64,000 nucleotides of DNA from Nonlabens arenilitoris (GCF_002954765.1 NZ_MTPW01000001.1:2989501-3053500), one strand, 5' to 3'; shown: positions 26,501 through 36,422, numbered from the stretch's first letter. Notes: generated from the sequence alone by a model not told the origin. A program made the numbers and translations.

Positions 26501-29500
26501 CTATCGGCTTAAGTAAAGTCTTCCTTGTTCAGGCTTAGTGCTTCCATCATTAAAGTTCAATATGTAGAAATAAACTCCTACGGGTAGTTCTCCATCGCTT
26601 AATAAAGCTTTCTGATTTGAGAAGCCGTTAAAACGTGGAGTATTGTTAGTACCTTCGTAAACTAAATTACCATGTCTATTATAGATTTCCATTCTAAAAT
26701 TAGGATACAAAAAGCCTAAATTTTCTACATCAAACGTATCATTTACACCATCGTTATTAGGCGAGAAACCGTCAGGCACAACAACCTTACCACATGCCGT
26801 TAAATCTGTTGTTACAGCTAACCTTACATTACTTTCACATCCCGTAACTATATCAATAAGAGCCGCATAATAAGTGGTTCCATTCACTAAAATGGTTGAA
26901 ATAGGAAGGACTGTACTACTATCGACAGCATCATACCAGACCACATTAGAACTAATCATGTCGTATTCATTTATATTGACAATTAAGTTTTCTAATGTTG
27001 GATTATCATTGATACAAAATAAGTTTCCATCTACAGAAAGACTAGGAGTAGGCGCATCACCAACTACTACTGAAACTTGAGCTCTTACACTAGATTCACA
27101 ACCTGTAGCATTCGTCTGTGTTGCATAATATGTCGTTCCATCTATTAGCAAGTCTGCATCTGCCAATGGTATTGTTCCATCTATGGAGTCATACCAATTG
27201 ACCATAGTACCGTTCACAGCGGCATCTAAATCTATAACCATAGCATCATCTGTGGCACAAAATTCAAGAGTAGCGTTAACAACTGTCGGAGCCGCAGTAT
27301 CATCTATCTGTATTACTATTTGCGATGAATCATCAGTATTACATGGCGTTGTAGCAGTAACAGTATAAACATATACACCTGCATTGTCTATAGATGGATC
27401 AAAAATATTGCCTCCACTATTTAATAAAGGTGACCATGTTCCTGTCGAGTCAGGTGTACCACCTAATTGCGTTAATAAATCAATCGGTGTGTCAATAACA
27501 CAAATATTTAATGCACTATCTAATCCAGCATTAGGCGCTGTTGTTACAGTAACAGTAACTGTGGCCGTATCAGTATTACAATCATTCATCACTGAATATT
27601 GATAAGAACCTGCCATGTCAACTAATGGATCAAAAACACCTGTAGTACTATTTAACATAGGCGTCCAAGTACCACCTTGATCAGCAGTTCCTAATAAAGA
27701 AAATAAATCGATTGTCCCATTATCACTACATAAATCTATAGATGTACTAGAACCAGCTGAAACTGGAGATTGAACTATAATCGTAACTGTTGTAGTGCTG
27801 TCTATACAAGGTGCATTAGCCGCAATAGTATATTCAAAATCATAACTTCCATCAGCAACCATTGTAGCATCAAATATATTACCTGTTAACGCACCAGTTC
27901 CGTTTGTATCTACCCAAACACCACCAGCATCTTGAGTTCCATCTAATGCAGTGAATAAATCTACAGTGGTCAAATCACTGCAAACGGTTAATGGTACTAC
28001 GTTACCAGTACTAGGTGTATTATAGATTGTAACTACAACAGCTAGCGCTGTAGCAGATTCACAATTAGTAAGTGCGTCTATTTGAGTCGCATAATAGTCT
28101 TCTCCATCAATAAGTACATCTGTAGAGTTGGATGATATCGTTAGTGCCGCATCCTCATACCATTGAACACTATTCCCTGTGGCAACTAAATCTGCTATGG
28201 TAGCATTGTCACAAAAATCTTGATTCATATTAGCTGTAGGTGCCGCTATGTCATTTATAACTATGGTAACTGTAACTGAATCACTAGCGCAAGTTCCTAA
28301 AGCAGGAACAGTATAAGTAAAGTCATAAGCTCCAACTGATAAAACTGTAAGATCCACACTTGAACCTGATAAAACACCAGTAGTATCATCATCATTCCAT
28401 GTACCACCAGAATCATTTCCAGAAAGTTGATTGAATAAATCTAAAGTTTGTCCTGTTGTTATAGCACTAAGGCAAATTTCAAAACTAGTAGCTGTTCCTG
28501 CTTCTGGAGCCATCTCTACAGTCACAGGTACTATAGAGGTAGAGGTACAGTTTCCGTTAACTACTGTATAACTAAAATTATAGGTTCCAACGTTAAGTAA
28601 GGTTAAATCCACATTGCTTCCAGTTAAAGCACCAGTCGAGTTATCATCATTCCAGGTACCATTTAAATCTTCACCTGTTAACTGACCAAACAAGTCCAAA
28701 GGAGAATTTGCAACAAGATCCGTCTCACAAACAAGGAATGGTGTCACTGTACCTGAGTTTGCCAACTCATAAATGACTACCGTTACCGTCACATCAACAT
28801 CAGTACAAGTTCCTATTGCAGGTACACTGTAGGTGAAATCAAATGTTCCGTTTCCTAATGTTGTTAAGTCTATTGGATTTGTTACTGCTGTTCCAGTAGA
28901 GGAATTTCCTGTATACCAAGTACCATTTATATCTTGAGTTCCATCTAGTAGATTAAATAAATCATAAGGTGAATTAGCTGCTACTTGATCCTCACAAACT
29001 TCAAATGGAACACCTATATAATTACCAGATTCAGGTGCTGGTTCTATAATTATAGCAACCGTAGAGCTATTCATACATCCATTAACATCTATAATTGTAT
29101 ATGAAAAATTATAAGTACCAACCGCAAATCCGGTAATATCGACATTACTACCCGTTAAAGCACCGGTAGCATCATCATCAATCCAGGTTCCTCCAGCGTC
29201 TTGCCCCATAAGTTGATTAAATAAATCAACAGGAGTATTAGCTGCCAAATCATTAATACATACAGAAAGTGGAGTAGAAACCCCAGTATTAGGTAGTGGA
29301 TTAATGATAACTGTTACGGTAACATCCATATCAGTACAAGTTCCTATTGCAGGTACACTGTAGGTGAAATCAAATGTTCCGTTTCCTAATGTTGTTAAGT
29401 CTATTGGATTTGTTACTGCTGTTCCAGTAGAGGAATTTCCTGTATACCAAGTACCATTTATATCTTGAGTTCCATCTAGTAGATTAAATAAATCATAAGG

Positions 29501-31195
29501 TGAATTAGCTGCTACTTGATCCTCACAAACTTCAAATGGAACACCTATATAATTACCAGATTCTGGTGCTGGTAAAATAGTAATGTTGATGGTTTCTGTA
29601 TCTAAACAAGAGCCGTTATCAATTGTGTATGTAAAGCTATACGGGCTTCCTGTGACCGTATAACCAGTTATATCAACCGGATTCGTGACTACATTATTTG
29701 CAGCATCCGTCCAAATACCTAAATTATTATCTTGAGTTCCATCTAATGAATTAAATAAGTCATAAGGTGAATTTCCAATTAAATCATTCTCACAAAATTC
29801 AGTAGATATTGCCACACCGGCATTTGGATCTTGAAGAATAATTACTTGAACCGTTGTTGATTCTTCGGGACATGGATTAGGGCTTAGATTTTGACTATAG
29901 GTAAAATCATAAGTACCTGGCATAAGCCCAGTAAAATTAAATGGAGAAGTAACCACGGGAGAAGCACTTGTAGTACCTTGTGTCCATATACCGCCAGCAT
30001 CTTCATTATCTAATAGTAAAGATAAATCATAAGCAGCAGGAGCTTGAGATTCACAAAAAGTTAGAGGAATGATGGCAGAAGGTATACCAGAGGATAAAAC
30101 ATCATTAACAATAATTACAATTGTTGTACTTTCATCAGGGCATGCGCCTGGTCCTGGTACGGTATATACATAATTATAAGTTCCCGCTATTAGAGTGCTA
30201 ATATTGGTTGTTCCTTGATTACCATTTGTAATGCTAGTAGGACCGGTCCATGCACCTGTGGTATCTGGCATACCCGTTAATAAAGGAAATAAATCAAAAT
30301 CTGTTGCTGGTAAACTATCAATACAATATTCGATCGTATCTCCTATACCTGGATTTGCAGGATCATCGATTTGAACCGTTACTGCAACGACATCACTTTC
30401 ACAAAAGAAATTATCTGCTTGCACATAATAGGTAGCACCATCTACTAAAGCTGTAGTAAGTTGTAACGCTGGTGGTATAGGATTATTTGCAACATCAACA
30501 TCACTGTACCAATTAAAATTATCTGTAGTACCAGCATCTAAATCGGCAATAGTAGGATTAGCATCACTACAAAATTCTTGAGTTAATGGTGGAGTAGGAG
30601 CACTTGGCGAAGGAAAGACCGCAGTACTTCCAGATTCAATTTGTCCCTTACATCCAGTACCATCTACAAAAACTATAAAGTAATTTGCATTACCCGTTAG
30701 TGCATTAGTAGGACTGACCATCATGGTTAATTGAAAATCTGAATAAATTTCAACACTACCACCAGCTGGAATATTAACAGCCAGTGCTGTATCTATATAA
30801 CTTTGTACAGTAGGCATTTCATTAGAGCAAAATATAGCATCTAGACTTTGTCCACTAGGATTTACGGTAAAATCCACGATTAACGGTGATCTAGTACCAC
30901 AGTTGCCAGAAACATCGCCTGCATAATAGGTACCTTCTGTAACTAACTGTGACTGAGGAATAGGTGAACCACCAGTAGGGTTTAAGAACCATCTTACTGC
31001 ATTAGGTCCTGGTATTACAAATGCATTTAAATCGCTGTAGGTAAGTTGGGAAGCATCACAAATCACTTGAGGTGAAACAGGTACGGTAGGACACTGTGCC
31101 TGTATGCTTAAAAAAGGTAGACCTAAAAATGCTATAAACAGCCATTTTCTTTTGGTCCAACTAGAGAGTAAGTTTTTTTCATAAAAAATAATCAT
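26501..31195 (-). CDS. Giant T9SS-exported adhesin-like protein with Ig-like repeats and CHU_C domain
   Basis: 1564 aa from the ATG at 31195 (MIIFYEKNLLSSW); the 48-base longer frame runs through a TACTTTTG promoter box and is rejected. An N-terminal hydrophobic signal (LFIAFLGLPFLSIQAQ) follows a basic stretch. The body consists of about 15 repeated modules of 75-90 residues with CxxxxxxxS-x-DLF...L.G.qD..G.W and TF.FTYSV....C.d..VTVTV patterns; two carry an exact DNA duplication (28799-29032 and 29330-29563). The C-terminus PDGFSPNNDGVNDTFDV...IYNRHGNLVYEG is the CHU_C gliding-motility domain. It is probably displayed on the cell surface through the cognate PorP/SprF encoded next. Cys pairs per module suggest disulfides. 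Confidence 0.9.
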   Translation of the reverse strand: MIIFYEKNLLSSWTKRKWLFIAFLGLPFLSIQAQCPTVPVSPQVICDASQLTYSDLNAFVIPGPNAVRWFLNPTGGSPIPQSQLVTEGTYYAGDVSGNCGTRSPLIVDFTVNPSGQSLDAIFCSNEMPTVQSYIDTALAVNIPAGGSVEIYSDFQLTMMVSPTNALTGNANYFIVFVDGTGCKGQIESGSTAVFPSPSAPTPPLTQEFCSDANPTIADLDAGTTDNFNWYSDVDVANNPIPPALQLTTALVDGATYYVQADNFFCESDVVAVTVQIDDPANPGIGDTIEYCIDSLPATDFDLFPLLTGMPDTTGAWTGPTSITNGNQGTTNISTLIAGTYNYVYTVPGPGACPDESTTIVIIVNDVLSSGIPSAIIPLTFCESQAPAAYDLSLLLDNEDAGGIWTQGTTSASPVVTSPFNFTGLMPGTYDFTYSQNLSPNPCPEESTTVQVIILQDPNAGVAISTEFCENDLIGNSPYDLFNSLDGTQDNNLGIWTDAANNVVTNPVDITGYTVTGSPYSFTYTIDNGSCLDTETINITILPAPESGNYIGVPFEVCEDQVAANSPYDLFNLLDGTQDINGTWYTGNSSTGTAVTNPIDLTTLGNGTFDFTYSVPAIGTCTDMDVTVTVIINPLPNTGVSTPLSVCINDLAANTPVDLFNQLMGQDAGGTWIDDDATGALTGSNVDITGFAVGTYNFSYTIIDVNGCMNSSTVAIIIEPAPESGNYIGVPFEVCEDQVAANSPYDLFNLLDGTQDINGTWYTGNSSTGTAVTNPIDLTTLGNGTFDFTYSVPAIGTCTDVDVTVTVVIYELANSGTVTPFLVCETDLVANSPLDLFGQLTGEDLNGTWNDDNSTGALTGSNVDLTLLNVGTYNFSYTVVNGNCTSTSIVPVTVEMAPEAGTATSFEICLSAITTGQTLDLFNQLSGNDSGGTWNDDDTTGVLSGSSVDLTVLSVGAYDFTYTVPALGTCASDSVTVTIVINDIAAPTANMNQDFCDNATIADLVATGNSVQWYEDAALTISSNSTDVLIDGEDYYATQIDALTNCESATALAVVVTIYNTPSTGNVVPLTVCSDLTTVDLFTALDGTQDAGGVWVDTNGTGALTGNIFDATMVADGSYDFEYTIAANAPCIDSTTTVTIIVQSPVSAGSSTSIDLCSDNGTIDLFSLLGTADQGGTWTPMLNSTTGVFDPLVDMAGSYQYSVMNDCNTDTATVTVTVTTAPNAGLDSALNICVIDTPIDLLTQLGGTPDSTGTWSPLLNSGGNIFDPSIDNAGVYVYTVTATTPCNTDDSSQIVIQIDDTAAPTVVNATLEFCATDDAMVIDLDAAVNGTMVNWYDSIDGTIPLADADLLIDGTTYYATQTNATGCESSVRAQVSVVVGDAPTPSLSVDGNLFCINDNPTLENLIVNINEYDMISSNVVWYDAVDSSTVLPISTILVNGTTYYAALIDIVTGCESNVRLAVTTDLTACGKVVVPDGFSPNNDGVNDTFDVENLGFLYPNFRMEIYNRHGNLVYEGTNNTPRFNGFSNQKALLSDGELPVGVYFYILNFNDGSTKPEQGRLYLSR
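28799..29032 (-). repeat. 234-bp exact direct repeat, copy 1
   Basis: Compared base by base, this stretch is identical to 29330-29563; copies are offset by 531 bp and encode the module containing CEDQVAANSPYDLFNLLDG. Confidence 0.9.
29330..29563 (-). repeat. 234-bp exact direct repeat, copy 2
   Basis: Identical to 28799-29032. Sequence on both sides diverges at once, as expected from recent duplication or gene conversion between modules. Confidence 0.9.
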
Positions 31196-31210
31196 CCATT
31201 TATCAATAAA

Positions 31211-31218
31211 CAAAAGTA
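31211..31218 (-). promoter_or_regulatory. -7 promoter box TACTTTTG of the adhesin operon
   Basis: Exact TAnnTTTG match on the minus strand, 15 bases before the ATG at 31195, inside the longest open frame. Confidence 0.65.
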
Positions 31219-31422
31219 ACTTGTCTGTGAACCCTTTATCCATAAGTAAAGATTAGAGTTGTTAAACGTTCATTAACAATCGGCAAAATACAGAAATTAC
31301 AGTTATAAATCATTTTCACTTATCTATTTCGTACTTATTTATATAAAAATAGATGTATAATTTCCTCAAATAGATTTTTTATTAAAATATGATACTGTAC
31401 TTTTAAGAGGTGTTTTTATACT

Positions 31423-31438
31423 CGCTTTCGCGAAAGCG
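31423..31438. repeat. Dispersed palindrome, perfect copy (intergenic)
   Basis: CGCTTTCGCGAAAGCG in the 262-bp gap between divergent genes. Confidence 0.9.
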
Positions 31439-31505
31439 TTATAATTAAACCATTTATGTTCCCTATATATTTATAGATTTAATCAGCTTTATAGAGCTTA
31501 ATTCA

Positions 31506-32819
31506 ATGGAAAAGCAACATCTCAAAATATCAAATAAAAACTATGCACCTGTAAGTTGGCAATTAGAATTCTTAATAGCTGGAGGAATTATTTTTTCATT
31601 ATATACCAGTACAGATTATTTTAAACACCTCTTCTTATTAAAATATCCCATTTCAAATTTTGATTATGCACAGGTTCTCCTTTTTTTTGGAACTTATGTT
31701 TTAACTAGAGTATTATTGATTGGATTTGGTCTAAACTTAATTTTAAGAACGGTATGGCTTGCTTATTACGCCATTTCTTATTGGTACCCAGATGATGTTA
31801 ATTATGAAAAATTGAAACTTAATTTTTATCAAAAGAAACATCATCAGACACAGGCAAACGCAAAAGAAAGACTCTTAATTTTAGATAAATGGGCTAATCT
31901 TAGTTTTAGTATTACTATCATATTTACCTTTATTGTATTCAGTTCTATAATTGTATTACTATTTATTCAATTCATTCTGGCCGAAGTTTTAGGTGCATAC
32001 TGGTTGATTAATAACGCCATTTTTAATTATGCATCAGCTATAATTGTACTACTATTACAATTAGGAATTTTTGATTTTATAATAAAGAAAAAGCATCAAC
32101 GCGGAGCTTTTTTTAAAATAGGGGACATACTATATAAAATCTACTACTATGGCAGTGGATTGTTTTTTTACAGGCGTGAATTATTAGTATTGCGTACAAA
32201 TGGAAAGAATTGGTTGTTACTATCTTTTGGTACGGGATATCTTTTACTAGCGTTATTTATATCTATCAATCAGATAGGTGAATTTTATGAAGCAGGTACT
32301 TTTAATGTTAATCTATTTGATGATCGTATCACATTTAATGAGTCTAAAAATTATATCATTGATTATAGAACTTATGAAGATCAGCTGGGAATGGAAGAGG
32401 TATTTTTTAATGGCGGTATACAAAGTCAATATATAAAGGATAATTATTTAAAAGTCTTTGTCGTACACCATCGTAAGCATGACTGGTACTTAAAATATGT
32501 TAGAGATAGTTTAAACTTGACTACTTATAATCCACCAAAATCAGATAGTTTAAGGAAATTATATAATGAAGAAAGAGCTAGATTAGATCAACAATCACTC
32601 AATAGACTTCTTAAAGTTGAGATAGATGGACATGAATATAAAAACCTGAATTGGGATCGTTACAAACATTTCAAAACTAAAGAGCAAGGCTATCTAACTT
32701 ATATAATGATTGATACCCTTAAGAAAGGTAGACACCAGATTAATACCTATACTAGAAATAGATATACTGGAGATGTAAAATTGTCATACAGTTTCTCAGT
32801 ACCTTTTTTTGTAGATTAA
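31506..32819 (+). CDS. Large integral membrane protein, unknown function
   Basis: 437 aa. About five to seven hydrophobic helices occupy residues 15-255 (e.g. WQLEFLIAGGIIFSLY, ITIIFTFIVFSSIIVLLFIQFIL, ASAIIVLLLQLGIFDFII, NWLLLSFGTGYLLLALFI). The C-terminal 170 residues are hydrophilic and begin with an extracytoplasmic-looking region (NLFDDRITFNESKNY). No catalytic motif or known family is recognised. It is followed 44 bases later by a DUF4251 lipoprotein and then a DUF6090 protein, both envelope-associated, so the three may form an operon. Confidence 0.75.
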   Translation: MEKQHLKISNKNYAPVSWQLEFLIAGGIIFSLYTSTDYFKHLFLLKYPISNFDYAQVLLFFGTYVLTRVLLIGFGLNLILRTVWLAYYAISYWYPDDVNYEKLKLNFYQKKHHQTQANAKERLLILDKWANLSFSITIIFTFIVFSSIIVLLFIQFILAEVLGAYWLINNAIFNYASAIIVLLLQLGIFDFIIKKKHQRGAFFKIGDILYKIYYYGSGLFFYRRELLVLRTNGKNWLLLSFGTGYLLLALFISINQIGEFYEAGTFNVNLFDDRITFNESKNYIIDYRTYEDQLGMEEVFFNGGIQSQYIKDNYLKVFVVHHRKHDWYLKYVRDSLNLTTYNPPKSDSLRKLYNEERARLDQQSLNRLLKVEIDGHEYKNLNWDRYKHFKTKEQGYLTYIMIDTLKKGRHQINTYTRNRYTGDVKLSYSFSVPFFVD

Positions 32820-32863
32820 GGCTGTATAGTTTGTAATCATCCAATTTTTAAATCGAACGTAAA

Positions 32864-33430
32864 ATGAAAAATGTATCTTTTGCTATCCTAGTTATATTAA
32901 CGATCATAAGTTGTAAGTCTAACCTTAATACTGTTGAAACCGCTCAAAAACAAAAACAACTCAATGAAATCGCAAATAAGGTACGACAAGATGATTATAA
33001 GATAGTGATGAGCGCAGCATATCCATTAGCTACAAATGCTGTTACTAATGTACTCAATGGTGTTTTAATTCCTAATGGTGATACCGCAAATCGAATCGAT
33101 TTAACTGATAGAGATGATTATATCGAGCTAGGGGACAGGTCTGTATTAGGTAGTTTGTCTTACTATGGTGAACGACGTATATCTTCAGGTTATGGTAATC
33201 AAGACACTGGAATTAATTATAAAGGTATACCAGTTAATTATTCACAAAAAATCGATTTTAAGAAAGGATTGGTGCGCATTGAATATCAAATTAATAATCA
33301 GGCAGAATCTTTTGACATCACCATAGAGGTTTTTGCAAATAGAAAGGCTAATGTACATGTGAGTAGTACGCACCGCTCAAACATACGATATACAGGAATG
33401 ATGGAACAAATTAAAGAATTACCATTATAA
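32864..33430 (+). CDS. DUF4251-family lipoprotein
   Basis: 188 aa. MKNVSFAILVILTIISC is a lipoprotein signal with Cys17. The mature part (AYPLATNAVTNVLNG, RDDYIELGDRSVLGSLSYYGE, FKKGLVRIEYQINNQAESFDITIEV) matches the DUF4251 family, common in Bacteroidota and of unknown function, predicted to be periplasmic or outer-membrane attached. It lies between two membrane protein genes in the same direction. Confidence 0.82.
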   Translation: MKNVSFAILVILTIISCKSNLNTVETAQKQKQLNEIANKVRQDDYKIVMSAAYPLATNAVTNVLNGVLIPNGDTANRIDLTDRDDYIELGDRSVLGSLSYYGERRISSGYGNQDTGINYKGIPVNYSQKIDFKKGLVRIEYQINNQAESFDITIEVFANRKANVHVSSTHRSNIRYTGMMEQIKELPL

Positions 33431-33448
33431 AACTTATGCAATAAATGT

Positions 33449-34177
33449 ATGAAGCTTTTTAATAAAAAACGCCTTGAACAAATCCAATGGAGTGGATTAA
33501 AAAAATACACTCTATATGCAATAGGAGAGATCCTACTGGTAGTTGTAGGTATATTAATTGCCTTATGGATTAATAATTGGAATCAAGAAACAACTGCCAT
33601 TAAACAACAAAGAGATATTGCACTGAGAGTAATGTCACAATTAAAGAAAGATCAAACCAACATTAGAAAGTTCATTGATACCTTAGAATTTCAATCAGAT
33701 TTATTTGATTTATTACTTACAGAGCGTACACTTAGTCAGACTGAGATGAAAACGCTACATGAAGAATTGCCTTATCTGGTAACAGTTCAAGTATTTATTT
33801 TAAATCAACAAGATGAAACACTTCAAATATTAAGTCATAACAAAGCCATCGATAATCCGGTATTAAAAATATTAGAATCTATAGAATCGGATTATAAATA
33901 CAATCTAGAAATGCTTCAGATATCAGAAGATAAAATGGTTGATGAGATTATGGGGAATTTAAATTATTTAAAGAATAATAAGGATTGGTATTATAAACTG
34001 ATTTTAGGATATGATCTAACGGATGAGGAGTTTTCATATTTTAAATCTAATGATTATAAAAATCGTGTAGCTCAAATGGAGCTTATGTCACACCAAGGAT
34101 ATTTATCCTTATTATATCAGTTTGAATTTGATATCAATAATCATATAAAAGAATTGGATGCTATATTAAAAGAGTAG
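33449..34177 (+). CDS. DUF6090-like membrane-anchored protein
   Basis: 242 aa. A short basic N-terminus (KLFNKKRLEQIQWSGLKKYTLYAIGE) leads into one membrane helix (ILLVVVGILIALWINNW), followed by a long charged helical domain (residues 45-242). This layout, with ...YAIGEI.LVV.GILIAL.INNWN, is that of DUF6090, a flavobacterial family of unknown function often present in several copies. The soluble part probably faces the periplasm. Last of three codirectional genes. Confidence 0.8.
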   Translation: MKLFNKKRLEQIQWSGLKKYTLYAIGEILLVVVGILIALWINNWNQETTAIKQQRDIALRVMSQLKKDQTNIRKFIDTLEFQSDLFDLLLTERTLSQTEMKTLHEELPYLVTVQVFILNQQDETLQILSHNKAIDNPVLKILESIESDYKYNLEMLQISEDKMVDEIMGNLNYLKNNKDWYYKLILGYDLTDEEFSYFKSNDYKNRVAQMELMSHQGYLSLLYQFEFDINNHIKELDAILKE

Positions 34178-34487
34178 TAATAAGTTTAAAAATACTCTAT
34201 TTGACATAATATAAATTATAGAACAAAAATACAGTTTAGTTCATAAGAGTAGTTTATCCATTTGATAGCTATAATCTAGTATGATTATGTAGCTATACTG
34301 AAAGCATTCGTCTTCATAAGAATAATTGGAACTAAGATTATTATTACTCTGATTATAAATCCCGTATTCGATAAAATGTTCGTGATAAAAATTTTTAGAC
34401 GATTCTCGTGGATCGTTACAAAATCATAAATTATAAGAAAAATAAAATTCTATGTACTTCATGTGATAGATAATATAAAACATTAAA
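34178..34487. other. 310-bp AT-rich gap
   Basis: No gene with a start codon, no terminator and no promoter box is evident. The only structure seen is a start-less minus-strand frame (34241-34423) described separately. Confidence 0.5.
34241..34423 (-). pseudogene. Start-less ORF remnant (60 codons), unidentified
   Basis: Between an in-frame TGA at 34424-34426 and a TGA at 34241-34243 the minus strand is open for 60 codons, reading FCNDPRESSKNFYHEHF... to ...YSYQMDKLLL. There is no ATG, GTG or TTG near its beginning. The mixture of charged and aromatic residues looks protein-like, but AT-rich DNA can imitate this. It could be the 3' end of a decayed gene at the border of the oxidoreductase block. 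Confidence 0.25.
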
Positions 34488-35288
34488 TTAATTGTCTCTA
34501 ATTATTTCATTAGTAAGATTTAATAAGATATTAATTTTCTCTTGATCAGTAGTATCCGGATGAGCCATGGCAAAACTTCCCTTATCATTATCAAAATATT
34601 TTCCTGTAGCGTCTTTATATGCATCAGAAGTTGCTAAATCAAATAATATATTAACGCCTTTTTCTGCTGGAGACCAATGCTGACCATAGGCTTCTTTAGC
34701 CATTTTAGTGTTTAGTAATGAACCTGGATTTACCGCTATAGTTGTAACATTTGAATGTTGTTTTGCAAAGTAAAAACTCCACATGGTTAGTGCCAGTTTG
34801 CTTTGCGCGTAAGCTTCGTTGGCACTGATAGATACATCGCCTGTTAAAATGCCTTTTTTAACTGAAGATTGTGCTGCAGAACTTAAATTTACTATTCTTG
34901 GTGCTGACCCTTTTTCTAGAACCGAAATAATATTTTCTGTTAAAATATAAGGTGCCAAATAATTTACAGCCATTCTTATATCTAAACCTTCTTTTGTTTT
35001 AGCTGAAGGTGTTTTTAAAACTCCTGCATTGTTAATTAAAACATCTATACTTGGTACTTCATTTTTTATTTGTTCTGCCATTTGTTTTACAGCATTTAAA
35101 TCTGAAAAATCTGCCACAAATCCTTTTACATTATCATTTTTTGAAGCGGTTTTTATTGCGCTAATTGTATCGTTTACTTTAGCTTCACTTCTACCGTGAA
35201 TATAAACTGCGTTTCCTTCTTTGGCTAATTTTAAAGCGGTTAGTTTTCCTATGCCGTCTGTACTTCCTGTTATTAATATATGTTTCAT
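34488..35288 (-). CDS. SDR-family NAD(P)-dependent oxidoreductase
   Basis: 266 aa classical SDR. The cofactor motif TGSTDGIG (residues 7-14), INNAGVL (about 85-91), the Ser of VNLSSAAQSS and the catalytic YAQSK (Tyr-xxx-Lys, about 160-164) are all intact. HGRSEAKV after the second strand suggests NADP(H) preference. It is similar in layout to retinol-dehydrogenase or WW-domain-oxidoreductase-like SDRs; the substrate is unknown. It lies 94 bases downstream of a 2OG oxygenase gene, with a hairpin between them. Confidence 0.9.
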   Translation of the reverse strand: MKHILITGSTDGIGKLTALKLAKEGNAVYIHGRSEAKVNDTISAIKTASKNDNVKGFVADFSDLNAVKQMAEQIKNEVPSIDVLINNAGVLKTPSAKTKEGLDIRMAVNYLAPYILTENIISVLEKGSAPRIVNLSSAAQSSVKKGILTGDVSISANEAYAQSKLALTMWSFYFAKQHSNVTTIAVNPGSLLNTKMAKEAYGQHWSPAEKGVNILFDLATSDAYKDATGKYFDNDKGSFAMAHPDTTDQEKINILLNLTNEIIRDN

Positions 35289-35308
35289 AGTATTTTTTTA
35301 TGTTGATA

Positions 35309-35338
35309 AAAACTGACAATACAACTATTGCCAGTTTT
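35309..35338 (-). terminator. Hairpin between 2OG oxygenase and SDR genes
   Basis: AAAACTGACAAT pairs with ATTGCCAGTTTT (one A-C mismatch), and the minus strand continues TTTTTAT. It may be a terminator or an attenuator reducing SDR expression. Confidence 0.55.
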
Positions 35339-35382
35339 ATAATTTTATTTTTGTCTGATATAATAAACTACGCTTGCTGTAA

Positions 35383-36345
35383 TTAAAACGGTGCAGCGGT
35401 ATCTTTAGGACCATCAGGTAAACTCCAACGTTGGCGAGCGGTTACGCTTTCCAAAGCGACATCCTTAATGGTATCACTATTACTATTTCCATAACTACTG
35501 GTACTACCACGTGGTATTTCCATATTATCGCCATATAGCCAAACCACTAAATTACTGCGTTGTCCGCTTGTAATTGGGTGCGTTGCGTGTGGCACATTAC
35601 CTCTATGGATGATGGCTTTTCCTGGCTCAAACTTAGTTTGTACCGTTTTACCAGAAACTTTATCATAGAAATCGACTATAGAACCTGTAAATTCTTCATC
35701 AGGTAAGTTAGTATTTATATTTAATGTTGCTGACGAAGCATCGGTATGCGCGTGTAAATCCTTGTCTTTATCTGGATTGTATTGTATTGAAAATCCAAAA
35801 GTTTGATTGTCGTAACCGTAAGTCCCCAATAATAATCGAGAAATCGGGCGCATATAACGGTCCATAATATCATTATAAAATGCCTGAAAGCTTGGTGTTG
35901 CTAAATATCCTTCAGATCTAGGATCTAACATCATTCCATAACGGTTTAATTGAATACCGTAAGGCGCACGTTTAGGAATTTTTGATTTTACTACGTCTTC
36001 TAAATACTGACGAAAATCTGCTAAACGTTCTAAATCAAAAAACTGTGTTTCATAAACGCCTGGAATTATTTCTTTCCATAAATCGGCAACAGCATTTTCT
36101 TTTTCTTGATTTTCCCAAGCATCTTCAATTGCCTTACGTAACTTTGGATCTAGTAAAGATTCGTCTGGCAATAATAAATTGTCTTTGTTTTTTAGTTCCC
36201 ACTCTGCCCAAGCATCTTCTAATAATTTTCGATTATCATTCCAAAATTTTGAAACTGATGGATCGCGTCTTAAAGATAATTCTCTTGATGGTACTTCTAA
36301 AGCACGAGCTTCTGCAAGTGCATTTGTATGTTCTATTGTTTTCAT
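35383..36345 (-). CDS. 2OG-Fe(II) oxygenase-like protein
   Basis: 320 aa. The C-terminal half has the double-stranded beta-helix ligands: HTD (HxD) in DLHAHTDASSATLNIN (near residue 202), then GKAIIHRGNVPHATHPIT, where a His is the distal iron ligand (near 252), and Arg in GQRSNLVVWLYG (near 262) to bind 2-oxoglutarate. The charged, helical N-terminal 110 residues are not recognised. It resembles the prolyl-4-hydroxylase-like branch; whether it acts on protein or a small molecule is unknown. It begins a transcript behind a TAATTTTG box and a 41-bp element shared with the crotonase promoter. Confidence 0.78.
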   Translation of the reverse strand: MKTIEHTNALAEARALEVPSRELSLRRDPSVSKFWNDNRKLLEDAWAEWELKNKDNLLLPDESLLDPKLRKAIEDAWENQEKENAVADLWKEIIPGVYETQFFDLERLADFRQYLEDVVKSKIPKRAPYGIQLNRYGMMLDPRSEGYLATPSFQAFYNDIMDRYMRPISRLLLGTYGYDNQTFGFSIQYNPDKDKDLHAHTDASSATLNINTNLPDEEFTGSIVDFYDKVSGKTVQTKFEPGKAIIHRGNVPHATHPITSGQRSNLVVWLYGDNMEIPRGSTSSYGNSNSDTIKDVALESVTARQRWSLPDGPKDTAAPF

Positions 36346-36394
36346 AATTATATGTTTTAAGTATAGCTACTGCTATTGTATTTTTTATCTATCA

Positions 36395-36402
36395 CAAAAT
36401 TA
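36395..36402 (-). promoter_or_regulatory. -7 promoter box TAATTTTG
   Basis: TAnnTTTG match on the minus strand, exactly 20 bases downstream of the 41-bp element at 36423-36463. Confidence 0.6.
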
Positions 36403-36422
36403 TGCACAAGCGGCTGTTCTGC

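Noticed and set aside
31196..31243. Longer N-terminus of the giant adhesin
   Set aside because: It runs through a promoter -7 box; the ATG at 31195 is preferred.
35982..36347. 121-codon plus-strand frame opposite the 2OG oxygenase
   Set aside because: Entirely antisense to a gene with intact iron-binding motifs; Leu/Phe-rich composition typical of a shadow frame.
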